Shown: piece by piece, positions 26,380 to 35,486 of the stretch | Numbering within the stretch: position 1 is the stretch's first letter | Layout of the letters: each line of letters opens with the position of its first letter | NCBI GenBank assembly: GCA_963767645.1 | Contig: CAVYEW010000004.1 | Location: forward strand, 372,001 to 436,000 | From: DATFDN01 sp963767645 | Lineage (GTDB): Bacteria; Pseudomonadota; Alphaproteobacteria; Acetobacterales; Acetobacteraceae | Direction of reading: 5' to 3' | DNA: 64,000 nt | Translations under genes and position numbers: made by a program | The notes under the pieces: generated by a model | Database searches by the model: none | Seen by the model: the letters and a program-made list of their open reading frames with translations, nothing else | What the model was told of the DNA's origin: nothing

Positions 26380-27393
26380 CTCCCTCTCCCCTTGCGGGAG
26401 GGGGCCAGGGGGAGGGGTGGTGGTGGATTCACTGCCCCGGCTGCCCCCTCACCCCGGCCCTCTCCCACAAGGGGAGAGGGAGACTTCAGACCCAGCACCG
26501 TTCCCGCAGCCACCTTATGGCCGCGCAGGAACGCCGCGCGCCTCCATCGCCGCCCGACCCGCGAGCTGCACGCGCAGCAGGCGCAGCGCGCCGCCGCCGC
26601 AGGCGACGAGCAGCGCATCATCGAGAGTGGTTCCCGGCGCACCATCCCCCGGCTCGACGCGGCCCGCCAGCACCTTCAGCACCGCGCCGTCCAAGGTGGT
26701 GAACGTGCCGGGCCAGGGATCGAAGGCGCGGAGCTGGCGGGCGATCGCCTCGGCCGGCCGGGTCCAGTCGATCCGTCCGTCCTCGCGCGACAGCTTGGGC
26801 GCGTAGGTCGCGCCCTGCTCGGGCTGCGGCAGCTCGGGCGGGTTCTCGGCAAGTGCCCGCAGGATCAGACGCGCGCCGATCGCGGCTAGCCGGTCATGCA
26901 GCATCGCGGCGGTCGTCTCCGCCGTGATCGGCACCGCCTCGCGCAGCAGCATCGGCCCGGTGTCGAGCCCGGCATCCATGCGCATGATGGTCACGCCGGT
27001 CTCGGCATCGCCCGCCAGCACCGCCGCCTGGATCGGCGCCGCGCCGCGCCAGCGCGGGAGCAGGCTCGCATGGATGTTCAGGCAGCCGCGCCGCGGCGCA
27101 TCCAGCATGGCTTGCGGCAGGATCAGGCCGTAGGCCGCGACTACCGCCGCATCCAGGTCGAGCGCCGCGAACGCGGCCTGGGCCGCTTCGTCGCGCCGCA
27201 GCCGCGCCGGCGTCCGCACCGCGATCCCGAGCGCGTCGGCGGCGACGTGGACCGGGCAGCGATGCACTGCGTGCCCCCGCCCGGCAGGCCGGGGCGGCTG
27301 GCAATACACCGCCGCCACCTCATGCCCCGCCGCATGCAGCGCCCGCAGCGCCGGCACCGCGAAATCGGGGCTGCCCATGAAGGCGAGGCGCAT
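26376..27393 (-). CDS. fmt: Methionyl-tRNA formyltransferase, 3' frameshift and repeat-extended end
   Basis: Fmt formylates initiator Met-tRNA. MRLAFMGSPDFAVPAL begins the formyltransferase domain, NIHASLLPRWRGAAPIQ holds the catalytic Asn and His and DTGPMLL is present. The C-terminal OB domain follows. The frame breaks near 26536, where an extra G turns MEARAFLRGHKVAAGTVLG into MEARGVPARP and a premature stop at 26515. The corrected frame runs through a dispersed palindromic repeat, adding ~35 Pro/Gly/Arg-rich residues. It stops at 26376, overlapping truA. The ATG lies one base after the def stop. Confidence 0.88.
26380..26491. repeat. GC-rich palindromic dispersed repeat, copy 2 (two inverted units)
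   Basis: Unit A (26380-26417, CTCCCTCTCCCCTTGCGGGA then GGGGCCAGGGGGAGGGG) and unit B (26444-26491, ending CTCTCCCACAAGGGGAGAGG) face each other across ~26 bases. They lie in the fmt C-terminus just before truA. Confidence 0.7.
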
Positions 27394-27394
27394 C

Positions 27395-27940
27395 CTACCG
27401 CGCCGCCTCCTCCCGCTTCTGGCGCATCTCCTTGGCGAGCCGGCGCAGGATCATGTTGCGCTTCAGGCTGGACAGGTGATCGACGAACAGTACCCCGTCG
27501 AGATGGTCCAGCTCGTGCTGAAGACAGGCGGCGAGCAGGCCCTCGGCTTCGATCTCCTGCCGCGCCCCCGCTTGGTCCAGGTAGCGCACCTTGACCCGCG
27601 CGGGCCGGGTGATCTCGGCGTACTGGCCGGGCAGCGACAGGCAGCCCTCCTCGCGGGTGGCAAGCTCCTCGCTTGTCGCCGCGATCTCGGGATTGATGAG
27701 GGTGATCGGCGACGGCGTATCGTTCGCCATCAGGTCCACCACCGCGAGACGCAAGCCCGTCCCCACCTGCGGGGCCGCGAGGCCGATGCCGGGCGCGCGG
27801 TACATGGTCGCGAACAGGCGCGGCACGAGGTCGCGCACGGTATCGGCATCCGCCCCGGTCACGGGACGGGCCCGCGCCTTCAGCAGCGGGTTGGGCGCGA
27901 TCAGTATATCCAGCAGCTCGGCATCGCTTCCGTCACTCAT
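27395..27940 (-). CDS. def: Peptide deformylase
   Basis: Def removes the formyl group from nascent proteins. The three family motifs are present: GIGLAAPQVG, EEGCLSLPG with the metal-binding Cys and QHELDHLDG with HExxH-type metal ligands. The protein is ~181 residues from ATG 27940; ATG 27949 is an alternative giving MRGMSDG. It is first in the def-fmt-truA operon, with one base before fmt. Confidence 0.93.
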   Translation of the reverse strand: MSDGSDAELLDILIAPNPLLKARARPVTGADADTVRDLVPRLFATMYRAPGIGLAAPQVGTGLRLAVVDLMANDTPSPITLINPEIAATSEELATREEGCLSLPGQYAEITRPARVKVRYLDQAGARQEIEAEGLLAACLQHELDHLDGVLFVDHLSSLKRNMILRRLAKEMRQKREEAAR

Positions 27941-27986
27941 GCCGCGCATGTAGCGACCGCGCCCGCGCCGATCAACGCGACGTGCG

Positions 27987-28571
27987 CTATTGCAGGTATC
28001 CCCAGCGCGGCACGGCCGGCTCGGCGCTCGCCCACTGCCATCCCCGCGCGCGGCGGCAGATATCCGCCAGGAACCAGTGCGGCGCGGGATCATCGGCGAC
28101 GGAGAACGCGATGGCGCGGCACGGGGCAAGCGGGTTGACGATCTCGCCCAGCACCGAGATCTCGCCGTGCTCGTTGCCGATCGGCACGATGTGGCGGATG
28201 CGCCAGGGCGCGCGCCCGCCGACCGGCAGGTTTCCGGCGAGCTGTGCAATCGCGTCCTGCTCGGCGTGCTGGCGGGAGCGAGCGTACCACTGCTCCGCCG
28301 CCCCGGTGGCGGTGGCGACGCCGACGCCGACGGCGAAGCCGACCGCCGGGCTCGCGGTCCCGCCCCCTGCCGCCGCGCCGCTTACGATGCCAGCGATCGG
28401 CGGGATGGACTTGCAGCCGGCGAGCAGCGTGGCGCTGCCGAGTGCGAGGAGCGGCAGGATACGGCGTTTGGCCGAACCCCTCCCCCAACCCCCTCCCACA
28501 GGGGGAGGGGGCTCTCTATCCTCCCCCTCCCCTTGCGGGAGGGGGCCGGGGGGAGGGGAAACAGCGCTCAC
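27987..28571 (-). CDS. Lipoprotein with repeat-encoded N-terminus, paralogue of its neighbour
   Basis: The lipobox is TLLAGC, followed by a glycine-rich segment and a C-terminal domain ending WASAEPAVPRWGYLQ. That ending matches WASAEPATERWGSLQ of the upstream gene, so the two are tandem paralogues of unknown function, probably outer-membrane lipoproteins. The only start upstream of the lipobox is GTG 28571, overlapping the neighbour's TGA (GTGA). This puts ~35 Pro/Gly-rich residues encoded by a dispersed repeat in front of the signal peptide. A non-canonical start nearer the lipobox is possible. Confidence 0.65.
   Translation of the reverse strand: MSAVSPPPGPLPQGEGEDREPPPPVGGGWGRGSAKRRILPLLALGSATLLAGCKSIPPIAGIVSGAAAGGGTASPAVGFAVGVGVATATGAAEQWYARSRQHAEQDAIAQLAGNLPVGGRAPWRIRHIVPIGNEHGEISVLGEIVNPLAPCRAIAFSVADDPAPHWFLADICRRARGWQWASAEPAVPRWGYLQ
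28477..28558. repeat. GC-rich palindromic dispersed repeat, copy 3 (double)
   Basis: Two consecutive units: CCCCTCCCCCAACCCCCTCC with a matching G-rich arm, then CCTCCCCCTCCCCTTGCGGG with GGGGGCCGGGGGGAGGGG. They occupy the coding start of the downstream lipoprotein gene. Confidence 0.7.
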
Positions 28572-29089
28572 TGCAACGACCCCCACCGCTCCGTCGCCGG
28601 CTCGGCGCTGGCCCAGTGCCAGATCCCGCCCGCGCCGCAAACAGAGGCCGTGTAGAAGGCCGGGTCGGGCTTGCCGTCCTCCTGGTGGGCGACCGAGAAG
28701 ACGATCGCCTTGCAGCGCACGCCGGTCCCGCCCGTCTGGCCGGTGACAGTGACCTCGCCGTGCTCGTCGGCTTCGATCGGCACCCTGTGGACGACGCGCC
28801 ACGCCGCAACCTGACCCGGCGCGAGCGGCCCGGCGGCGGCGGCGATCTGCTCCTGCTCGGTGTGATGCACCCGGCGTTCGCCGTAGGCCAGGCCGGCATT
28901 GGCGGCGGCGCCGACGCCGAGACCGATGCCGGTCGCAACCGCCGGGCTCTTCGTCACCGCATTGGCGATTCCCGCGCCGGCGATGCCGGCGACGTCGCCC
29001 GTCGTGGCGCTCAGGAAGGAGCCGCAACCCGAGAGGGCAAGCAGCGATGGCAGCAGCACCAGCGCCGCCCGTGGAAGTCTGTCCCGCAT
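28568..29089 (-). CDS. Glycine-rich lipoprotein
   Basis: 173-residue lipoprotein: MRDRLPRAALVLLPSLLALS then the lipobox Cys in LALSGCGS. A glycine- and alanine-rich stretch (GDVAGIAGAGIANAVTKSPA) follows, similar to glycine-zipper segments, then a C-terminal region with two Cys (VRCKAIVFSV, ASVCGAGG). No named domain was recognised. It is paralogous to the next gene downstream, which overlaps its stop. Confidence 0.75.
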   Translation of the reverse strand: MRDRLPRAALVLLPSLLALSGCGSFLSATTGDVAGIAGAGIANAVTKSPAVATGIGLGVGAAANAGLAYGERRVHHTEQEQIAAAAGPLAPGQVAAWRVVHRVPIEADEHGEVTVTGQTGGTGVRCKAIVFSVAHQEDGKPDPAFYTASVCGAGGIWHWASAEPATERWGSLQ

Positions 29090-29165
29090 CGCACCATCCT
29101 GGCCGGCGCGCGCCGCGTCGGGCCAGACTCCTCGGCCCGCTCCGGGATCACAAACCCGCGCAGGA

Positions 29166-30077
29166 CTATGCGATGCGGCCCATCGCCCGCAGCGCCGCCT
29201 CCAGCCGTTCGCGGTTGCGCGTCTGCGGCGCTGCATTGGCCATGTCGAGGATTTTCGGCATGGCGCCGTCGATCATCTCCGGCGTCACCTTCTCCAGAGG
29301 GTCGAACTGCACGCCCTCCGAGCGGTAATACTGCAGCCGTGCATAGCCGGCAGCGCTGGCGGTGATGATCTCCCCGGTGATGTTGCAGCTCTCGCTCGCA
29401 AGCCACGCCACCGCGGGCGCGACGAACTCGGGCTTCATGAACTCCCGCAGATGCGGCGGGATCAGGTCCTCGGTCATGCGGGTGCGCGCCGACGGGGAGA
29501 TCGCGTTGATCAGGACATTGTACTTCGCGCCCTCCAGCCGCAGCACGTTGATCAGGCCGACCACCGCCATCTTCGCCGCCCCATAATTGGCCTGGCCGAA
29601 ATTGCCCGAGGTGCCCGACCCCGACGTGGTGACGACAATGCGCCCGTATTTGCGCTCCCGCATGATCGGCCAGACGGCCTTGGTGCAATAGACCGTGCCC
29701 ATGTAGTGGACGTCCGAGCACGCGCGGAAATCCTCCATGCTCATGTTGGCGAACGCCTTGTCGCGCAGGATGCCGGCATTGTTCACCAGCGCGTCCACCC
29801 GGCCCCATTGGCGCATCGCCGTCTCGACGATCGAGGCGGCGCCCTCCTCGCTGTCGACCGAGGCATGGTTGGCCGCCGCCTCGCCGCCGGCGCGGCGGAT
29901 CTCCTCCACCACCTTGTCGGCGACCGCATCGGCGCTGCCGCGCCCGTCCACCGCCCCGCCCGGATCGTTCACCACCACCTTGGCGCCCCGGCTGGCGAGC
30001 AGCAGCGCATGCTCCCGCCCGATGCCGGCGCCGGCGCCGGTGACGATGACGACGCGGCCGTCGAAGCGGATGGTCAT
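29166..30077 (-). CDS. SDR-family dehydrogenase, MFE-2-like
   Basis: 303-residue short-chain dehydrogenase with TGAGAGIGRE at the N-terminus, NNAGILRDKAF and a catalytic Ser/Tyr/Lys set in TSGSGTSGNFGQANYGAAK. Its layout and length match the SDR at 1723-2637; both resemble the (3R)-hydroxyacyl-CoA dehydrogenase part of multifunctional enzyme 2. The C-terminal ~70 residues (VQFDPLEKVTPEMIDGAMPK) are typical of that group. The substrate is not known. GGAGGAAAC lies just before the ATG. Confidence 0.87.
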   Translation of the reverse strand: MTIRFDGRVVIVTGAGAGIGREHALLLASRGAKVVVNDPGGAVDGRGSADAVADKVVEEIRRAGGEAAANHASVDSEEGAASIVETAMRQWGRVDALVNNAGILRDKAFANMSMEDFRACSDVHYMGTVYCTKAVWPIMRERKYGRIVVTTSGSGTSGNFGQANYGAAKMAVVGLINVLRLEGAKYNVLINAISPSARTRMTEDLIPPHLREFMKPEFVAPAVAWLASESCNITGEIITASAAGYARLQYYRSEGVQFDPLEKVTPEMIDGAMPKILDMANAAPQTRNRERLEAALRAMGRIA

Positions 30078-30122
30078 GGCGTTTCCTCCAACTGTTGGCC
30101 TTCAGCCTAGACCGGCTCCGTA

Positions 30123-31563
30123 TCAGCGCAAGGACCGGCGGCGCATCAATCCGCGCAGCGCCGAGAGCCGATCGGCCGGCGACCCGTGCAATGCGCCGAT
30201 CAGGGCCGCCAGCGCGCCGGCATCGTCCGCCCGCGCGTCGAGATGCGGGCGGAAGCGGCCCCGGCGCAGCAGGACGGTCTTGCAGACCGTCATCTCCAGC
30301 AGGCCCTCCGCGCCGCGCGTGACGCCGAAGCCGCTCTCGCCGCGGCCGCCGAAGGGCAGGCGCGGGTCGGCCGTCGGCACGATCAGGTCGTTGATGACGA
30401 CGCTGCCAGCGCGGATGCGCCCGGCCAGCTGCCGTGCCGCCTCGGCGGGACCGAATATTGCGGCCCCCAGCGCGTACGGCGACCTCGACGCCGCCGCCAA
30501 GGCGGCTTGCTCGTCGGGCACTATTACGATGGACAGCACGGGCGCGAACACGTCCTCGCTCAGCAGATCGAGCCCGGGCCGGGCATCGGCCACCACGATC
30601 GGCCGCGTGGCTTCCTCCTTGGGCCAATCGGACACGCGCGCGCCCGCCGCTTGGGCCTGCTCCAGCAGCGCGCGCAGCCGGATCAGCAGCGGTCCCGGCA
30701 GCTTCGCGGCGGGAGCGTCGGCAAGCCGTGGAGTCAAGGCGCGCTCAAGCCTCCCCGCGTCCTCGGGCCGGACGAAGACCTTGCGCGGCGCGATGCACGT
30801 GGCACCGCCGTTCAGCCGCAGGCCGTAGGCGAGCGCCGCGGCGGTCAGCTCGAGGTCCGCTCCCGGCAGCACGAACACCGGGTCGCTTCCCGACAATTCC
30901 ATCGTGCAGGGCGTGAGCCGCCCCGCGCTCGCCCGCAGGACCTGCCGCCCGCTCGCCGCCGAGCCGGTGAGCACGATACGGTCGAACCCGGCCTCCACCG
31001 CCGCCGCGCCGGCCGCCTGACTGTCGGAAAGCACTGTCAACACCCCGGCGGGCAGCCCGGCGGCGTGCAGCATCTCCGCCATTGCCTGCATCGGCCCGGC
31101 ACAGCCCGGCGCCGGCTTCACCACCGCCGCGTTTCCGGCAACGATTGCCTGCAAAGCCTGCACCCCAGGCAGGAACAGCGGGTAATTCCCCGGCCCCAGG
31201 ATCAGCACCGCCCCGCACGGCTCCCGCCGCAGTTCCGCAGATACGCCCCATAGCCAGATCGGCCGGCCACGCCGGCCAAGACGGCGTGGGCGCAGCAGCG
31301 CCGCCGCCCGCCGCTCCAGGAACCGCGCCGCCTCCAGCAGCGGCAGCACCTCGGCGCTGAGCGTCTCGCTCAGCTTGCGCCGCTCCCCCAAGGCGCGGGC
31401 CAGCGCGAGCGGGTCGGCGGCGATGGCGCGGCGCAGGCGTGCGGACCGGCCGCAGACGGTCTGCCACCGAGGAAGCCGCCCAGCTTGACTGCGCCGCCCG
31501 CGCGCGGGCCAGCGCGCCCGCGGCAGATTCTTCTCCCGTCAAACCCCTGACAAGTTCGGACAT
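30123..31563 (-). CDS. Aldehyde dehydrogenase, frameshifted, carotenoid-linked
   Basis: ALDH-superfamily enzyme: ILGPGNYPLFLPG, LTGSAASGRQVL (NAD site), TMELSGSDPVFV with the catalytic Glu, NGGATCIAPRKVF with the catalytic Cys and LPFGGRGESGFG. The first ~40 residues (MSELVRGLTGEESAAGALAR...) are in another frame. One extra base near 31441 separates them from RRAIAADPLALARALGERRK. It diverges from the crtN-like gene with 43 bp between starts. By analogy with AldH of staphyloxanthin synthesis and the ald gene of Methylomonas C30 carotenoid clusters, it probably oxidises an apocarotenal to the acid. That role is inferred from context. Confidence 0.8.
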
Positions 31564-31606
31564 GGGGCCAAGTGTGGCCGCGCGCCCTTCCCAGCGCGAG
31601 AGCAGA

Positions 31607-33149
31607 ATGACGCAAAGCGTGGCTATAATCGGTGCCGGCCCGGGGGAACTCGCCGCCGCGATGCTGCTCGCGGCCGCCGGCGCGGACGTCACCGTCCATG
31701 AGCGGCTGGACCATGTCGGCGGCCGTTCCGCGACCATCGAGGCACCTTCGGACGCGGGCGCGTTCCGCTTCGACCGCGGCCCGACCTTTTTTCTGTACCC
31801 GCGCATCCTCGAGGAGATCTTCGCCGCTTGCGGGAGCGACCTGCACGCGCATGTCGAGCTGATCCGCCTCGACCCGCTCTATCGCCTGGTGTTCGAGGCC
31901 GGCGGAACGCTGGATGCCGCTTCCGGAGAGGCGGCGCTGGCGGCAGCGGTCCGGCGCCTGTCGCGTGCCGATGCGGAAGCCCTGCCGCGCTACATGGCCG
32001 AGAACCGCGCCAAGCTGCACGCGTTCCGCCCGGTGCTGGAAGTCGCCGTTCAGCAGCGTGCGCGACTTCGTGCGCCCGGAACTGCGACGCGCGCTGCCGC
32101 TCCTGCGTCCGAGCCGTTCGGTGGAGCGCGACCTGGCACGCCATTTCCAGGACCCGCGCGTGCGGCTCGCCTTCTCGTTCCAGAGCAAGTACCTCGGCAT
32201 GTCGCCGTTCCGCTGCCCCAGCCTGTTCACCATCCTGGCCTTCATGGAGCACGAATACGGCGTCTGGCACCCGCGCGGGGGATGCGGAGCGGTGATGACG
32301 GCAATGGCGCGCGTGGCACGGCAACTCGGCGCTCGGTTCCTGCTCTCCGACCCGGTGCAGGAGGTGCTGTTCGAGGGACGCCGTGCGATCGGCGTGCGGA
32401 CCAGGGCCGGCGTGCGGCGGGCCGATGCGGTGGTTGTCAACGCCGACTTCGCGCACGCCATGCGCCATCTGGTGCCGGATCGGCTGCGCCGGCGCTGGTC
32501 CGATCGCCGCATCGCGCGCAAGAAGTTCTCCTGCTCCACCTTCATGCTCTATCTCGGCGTGGAAGGCCAGTTCGACACCGCGCCGCACCACACGATCCAT
32601 CTCGCCCGCGATTACCGCCGCAACCTCGCCGAGATCGAGGCCGGACTCGCGCCGGCCGAGCCCTCATTCTACGTCCAGAATGCCTGCATCACCGACCCCG
32701 ATCTGGCGCCGAAGGGCCATTCCACCTTGTATGTGCTGGTTCCCGTCGGCAACCGCCGAGAAGGCGGCATCGACTGGCACAAGGAAGCGCCGCGCTATCG
32801 TCGGCTGGTGCTGGACCGGCTGGCGAGGATCGGAATGGGAGATGTCGAGCGGCGCATCCGCTACGAGAAGATGCTCACTCCGCAGGATTGGGAGGCAGAC
32901 CTGGCAATTCACCGCGGGGCGACGTTCAATCTGGCGCACACGCTGGGGCAGATGCTGCACCGGCGCCCCCGCAACCGGTTCGAGGATGTGGACGGCATGT
33001 ATCTCGTCGGCGGCGGCACGCATCCGGGCAGCGGCCTTCCGGTGATCTTCGAGGGCGCGCGCATCACCGCGCAGCTGCTCGCCAAAGATCTCGGCCTGCG
33101 CTTGCCCGGCGGGCCGCGCCGCGCGGCCGTGCTGGAGGCGGTGGGTTGA
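31607..33149 (+). CDS. CrtN-like carotenoid desaturase, one-base frameshift
   Basis: FAD-dependent phytoene-desaturase-family oxidoreductase. The N-terminal dinucleotide fold (VAIIGAGPGELAAAMLLAAA, HERLDHVGGRSATIE) reads in one frame to ~32044, then the protein continues one base later (SSVRDFVRPELRRALPLL). The C-terminus, MYLVGGGTHPGSGLPVIFEG, closely fits 4,4'-diapophytoene/diapolycopene desaturases (CrtN). The third Gly of GxGxxG is Glu, which is unusual. Start ATG 31607; the stop overlaps the next start (TTGA). Corrected length ~513 residues. C30 rather than C40 specificity is inferred from the neighbours. Confidence 0.82.
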
Positions 33150-34681
33150 ACCACGCCGCGCTCCCGGTCGCCGTCATTGGCGGGGGATTGGGCGGGCTCG
33201 CCGCTGCCTGCACGCTGGCCGCGCGCGGCCACGAGGTCGAGCTGCTGGAGAAGAACGCCTGGCTCGGCGGCAAGGCCGCGGTGCTGGAGGATCGCGGCTT
33301 CCGCTTCGACATGGGGCCGACGATCCTGACCGTGCCGCAAGTATTGGCCCGCGTGTTCGCGGAAGCCGGGCGGCGGATGGAGGACCAGCTCGATCTGCGC
33401 CGGCTCGATCCGCAATGGCGCTGCTTCTTCGACGACGGATCGGTGCTCGATTTGCGCGAGGACGTGGCGGGGATGGCGGCCGATCTCGCCGCGCATGATC
33501 CGCGCGACGCAGCCGGATATCGCGATTTCATGGCGCTGTCGCGCCGGCTGCACGGCATTTCCGAGCGCTTCTTCTTCTGGCGCTCGGTCGAGGATCTGCG
33601 CGACACGATGAACCTTCGCCGCAACCTCGACCTCGCCACCTTGTCGGATGTGGCGAGCCTGCGCATGGGCGCGACCGTCGCCGGCACGATACGGCGGCGC
33701 ATCCGAGATCCGCGGGTCGCGCAGATGCTCGACCACTTCGTGCAGTATGTCGGATCGTCGCCGTACGGCTCGCCCGCCGTGCTGTGCAGCATCGCGCATA
33801 TGCAGACCGAGTTCGGCGTCTGGTACCCGATGGGCGGAACGCGCGCTGTCCCGGCAGCGCTGGAAGCGCTGGCGCGCGATCTGGGCGTGCGCATCCGCAC
33901 CGGCCTGGGCGTGCGCCACATCATCGCCCGCGACGGCAGGGCAGCGGCGGTGGAGACCGATGACGGCGAGACCATCCCGGTCTCGGCGGTAGTCTCCAAC
34001 ATGGACAGCGTGCGCACCTATCGCGAGCTGGTCGGCGGCGCTCCGGCCGCGCGCTTCGCGCGGCGTTGGAAGCGCGAGCCGGCATGCTCGGGCGTGGTGC
34101 TCTATCTCGGCCTTGATCGCGCCTATGAGCATCTGCTGCACCACGATTTCGTCTTCTCCCGCAACCCGGAGGAGGAGTTCGACTTCATCTACCGCAAGGG
34201 CGAGCCAGCGCCCGATCCGACCTGCTATATCGCGGCACCCGCGCGCACCGAACCAAGCGTAGCGCAGCCCGGCGGCGAGGCGTTGTACATCCTGGTCCAC
34301 ACGCCGTATCTGCGCCCGCACCACGATTGGACGGCGATGCTGCCAGCCTATCGGCGCGTCATCCTCGACAAGCTCGCCCGGTGCGCCGGGATGGCCGATC
34401 TCGAAAGCCGCATCGTGGTCGAGCACGCGCTCACGCCGGCCGACATCCACGCGCGCTATCGCGTGCTCGACGGGGCGATCTACGGGCTGGCGAGTCACGG
34501 GCGCTTCGTCGGCGCATTCAAGCCCGGCAATCGCTCGCGCGACCTCGCCGGCCTCTATCTCGCCGGCGGTGCGGCGCATCCCGGTCCGGGGATGCCGATG
34601 GTGCTGATGTCGGGCTGGATCGCGGCGGACGCGCTGGACCAGGATTTGCGCGGCGCGGCCGGGGCGCGTCGTGCCGGATGA
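33146..34681 (+). CDS. CrtP/CrtNb-like carotenoid oxidase (phytoene desaturase family)
   Basis: 511-residue FAD oxidoreductase with an intact GGGLGGLAAACTLAARG, LLEKNAWLGGKAAVLEDRGF and MGPTILTVPQVL at the N-terminus. The C-terminal GAFKPGNRSRDLAGLYLAGG followed by HPGPGMPMVL resembles diapolycopene oxygenases (CrtP/CrtNb) more than desaturases. The likely job is to oxidise a terminal methyl of a C30 carotenoid to an aldehyde. The start is TTG 33146, overlapping the preceding TGA. It is second in a tightly overlapping operon. Confidence 0.82.
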   Translation: MNHAALPVAVIGGGLGGLAAACTLAARGHEVELLEKNAWLGGKAAVLEDRGFRFDMGPTILTVPQVLARVFAEAGRRMEDQLDLRRLDPQWRCFFDDGSVLDLREDVAGMAADLAAHDPRDAAGYRDFMALSRRLHGISERFFFWRSVEDLRDTMNLRRNLDLATLSDVASLRMGATVAGTIRRRIRDPRVAQMLDHFVQYVGSSPYGSPAVLCSIAHMQTEFGVWYPMGGTRAVPAALEALARDLGVRIRTGLGVRHIIARDGRAAAVETDDGETIPVSAVVSNMDSVRTYRELVGGAPAARFARRWKREPACSGVVLYLGLDRAYEHLLHHDFVFSRNPEEEFDFIYRKGEPAPDPTCYIAAPARTEPSVAQPGGEALYILVHTPYLRPHHDWTAMLPAYRRVILDKLARCAGMADLESRIVVEHALTPADIHARYRVLDGAIYGLASHGRFVGAFKPGNRSRDLAGLYLAGGAAHPGPGMPMVLMSGWIAADALDQDLRGAAGARRAG

Positions 34682-35486
34682 GCACCCGGCCCGCGCCCGC
34701 TCGGCGCTGGCCTGCGCGATGGCCGAGCCCTACCTGCGCTGGTACTTCAGCCGCAACTTCCACGCGGTCCGCGTCGAACGCGGCGGACTGCCGATGGCGG
34801 CACCCGGACGACCGCTGATCGTGTACTCCAACCACCCCTCCTGGTGGGACCCGGCCTTATTCGCGCTGCTGACCCGGACGCTGTTCCCCGGCCGGGCAGG
34901 CTACGGGCCGATGGAGGCGGAAGCGCTCGGCAAGTACCGGGTGCTGCGCCGCATCGGCGTGTTCGGGATCGAGCCGGGCGCGCGCGGCGCCGCCCGCTTC
35001 CTGCGCACCAGCCTCGACCTGCTCGCCGAACCGGCGACGCTGCTCTGGATCACCGCCGAGGGCGGGTTCACCGACGCAAGGCAACGCCCGGTGCGTCTGC
35101 GCCCCGGCATTGCCCATCTCGCGCGCCGAACAAGGGCGGTGATCCTGCCCTTGGCGATCGAGCTGCCGTTCTGGAACGAACGCAAGCCGGAGGCTCTGGT
35201 CCGGTTCGGCCCGCCTCTGACGGCCGCAATCGCCCCTCTCCCCCTGGAACGGGGGGAGAGGTTGGGTGAGGGGGGCTCCGTCGCTTCCTGGACCGAGACG
35301 CTGGAACAGGCGCTAACCTCCTGCATGGACGCACTCGCCGCCGCCGCCATGAGCCGCGATCCCGCTCGCTTCATCACCATCGTCACAGGTGAGGTCGGCG
35401 TCGGCGGGATCTACGATCTGTGGCGCCGGGCCGCCGCCTGGGGGACCGGACGGCGGTTCGATGCAAGCCATGGAGGCGAGGCATGA
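34671..35486 (+). CDS. 1-acyl-glycerol-phosphate-type acyltransferase, carotenoid cluster
   Basis: 271-residue PlsC-family acyltransferase. NHPSWWD gives the HX4D catalytic motif and ITAEGGFTD the glycerol-phosphate-type EG motif; an N-terminal helix anchors it. The start is GTG 34671, overlapping the upstream stop by 11 bases. Residues ~187-203 (IAPLPLERGERLGEGG) are encoded by a copy of the dispersed GC-rich repeat inserted in frame, in a surface-loop-like position. By analogy with CrtO it may acylate a glycosylated carotenoid acid; ordinary phospholipid acylation is the alternative. Confidence 0.82.
   Translation: MPDEHPARARSALACAMAEPYLRWYFSRNFHAVRVERGGLPMAAPGRPLIVYSNHPSWWDPALFALLTRTLFPGRAGYGPMEAEALGKYRVLRRIGVFGIEPGARGAARFLRTSLDLLAEPATLLWITAEGGFTDARQRPVRLRPGIAHLARRTRAVILPLAIELPFWNERKPEALVRFGPPLTAAIAPLPLERGERLGEGGSVASWTETLEQALTSCMDALAAAAMSRDPARFITIVTGEVGVGGIYDLWRRAAAWGTGRRFDASHGGEA
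35231..35277. repeat. GC-rich palindromic dispersed repeat, copy 4, inside a coding sequence
   Basis: CGCCCCTCTCCCCCTGGAAC followed by GGGGGGAGAGGTTGGGTGAG is the same element as the other copies, here in frame within the acyltransferase gene. Confidence 0.65.

Noticed and set aside
31439..34681. A single 1080-residue open frame across the carotenoid genes
   Set aside because: Its middle third is out of frame with the conserved desaturase sequence. It is the N-terminus of the crtN-like gene, a non-coding stretch that happens to be open and the whole crtP-like gene.
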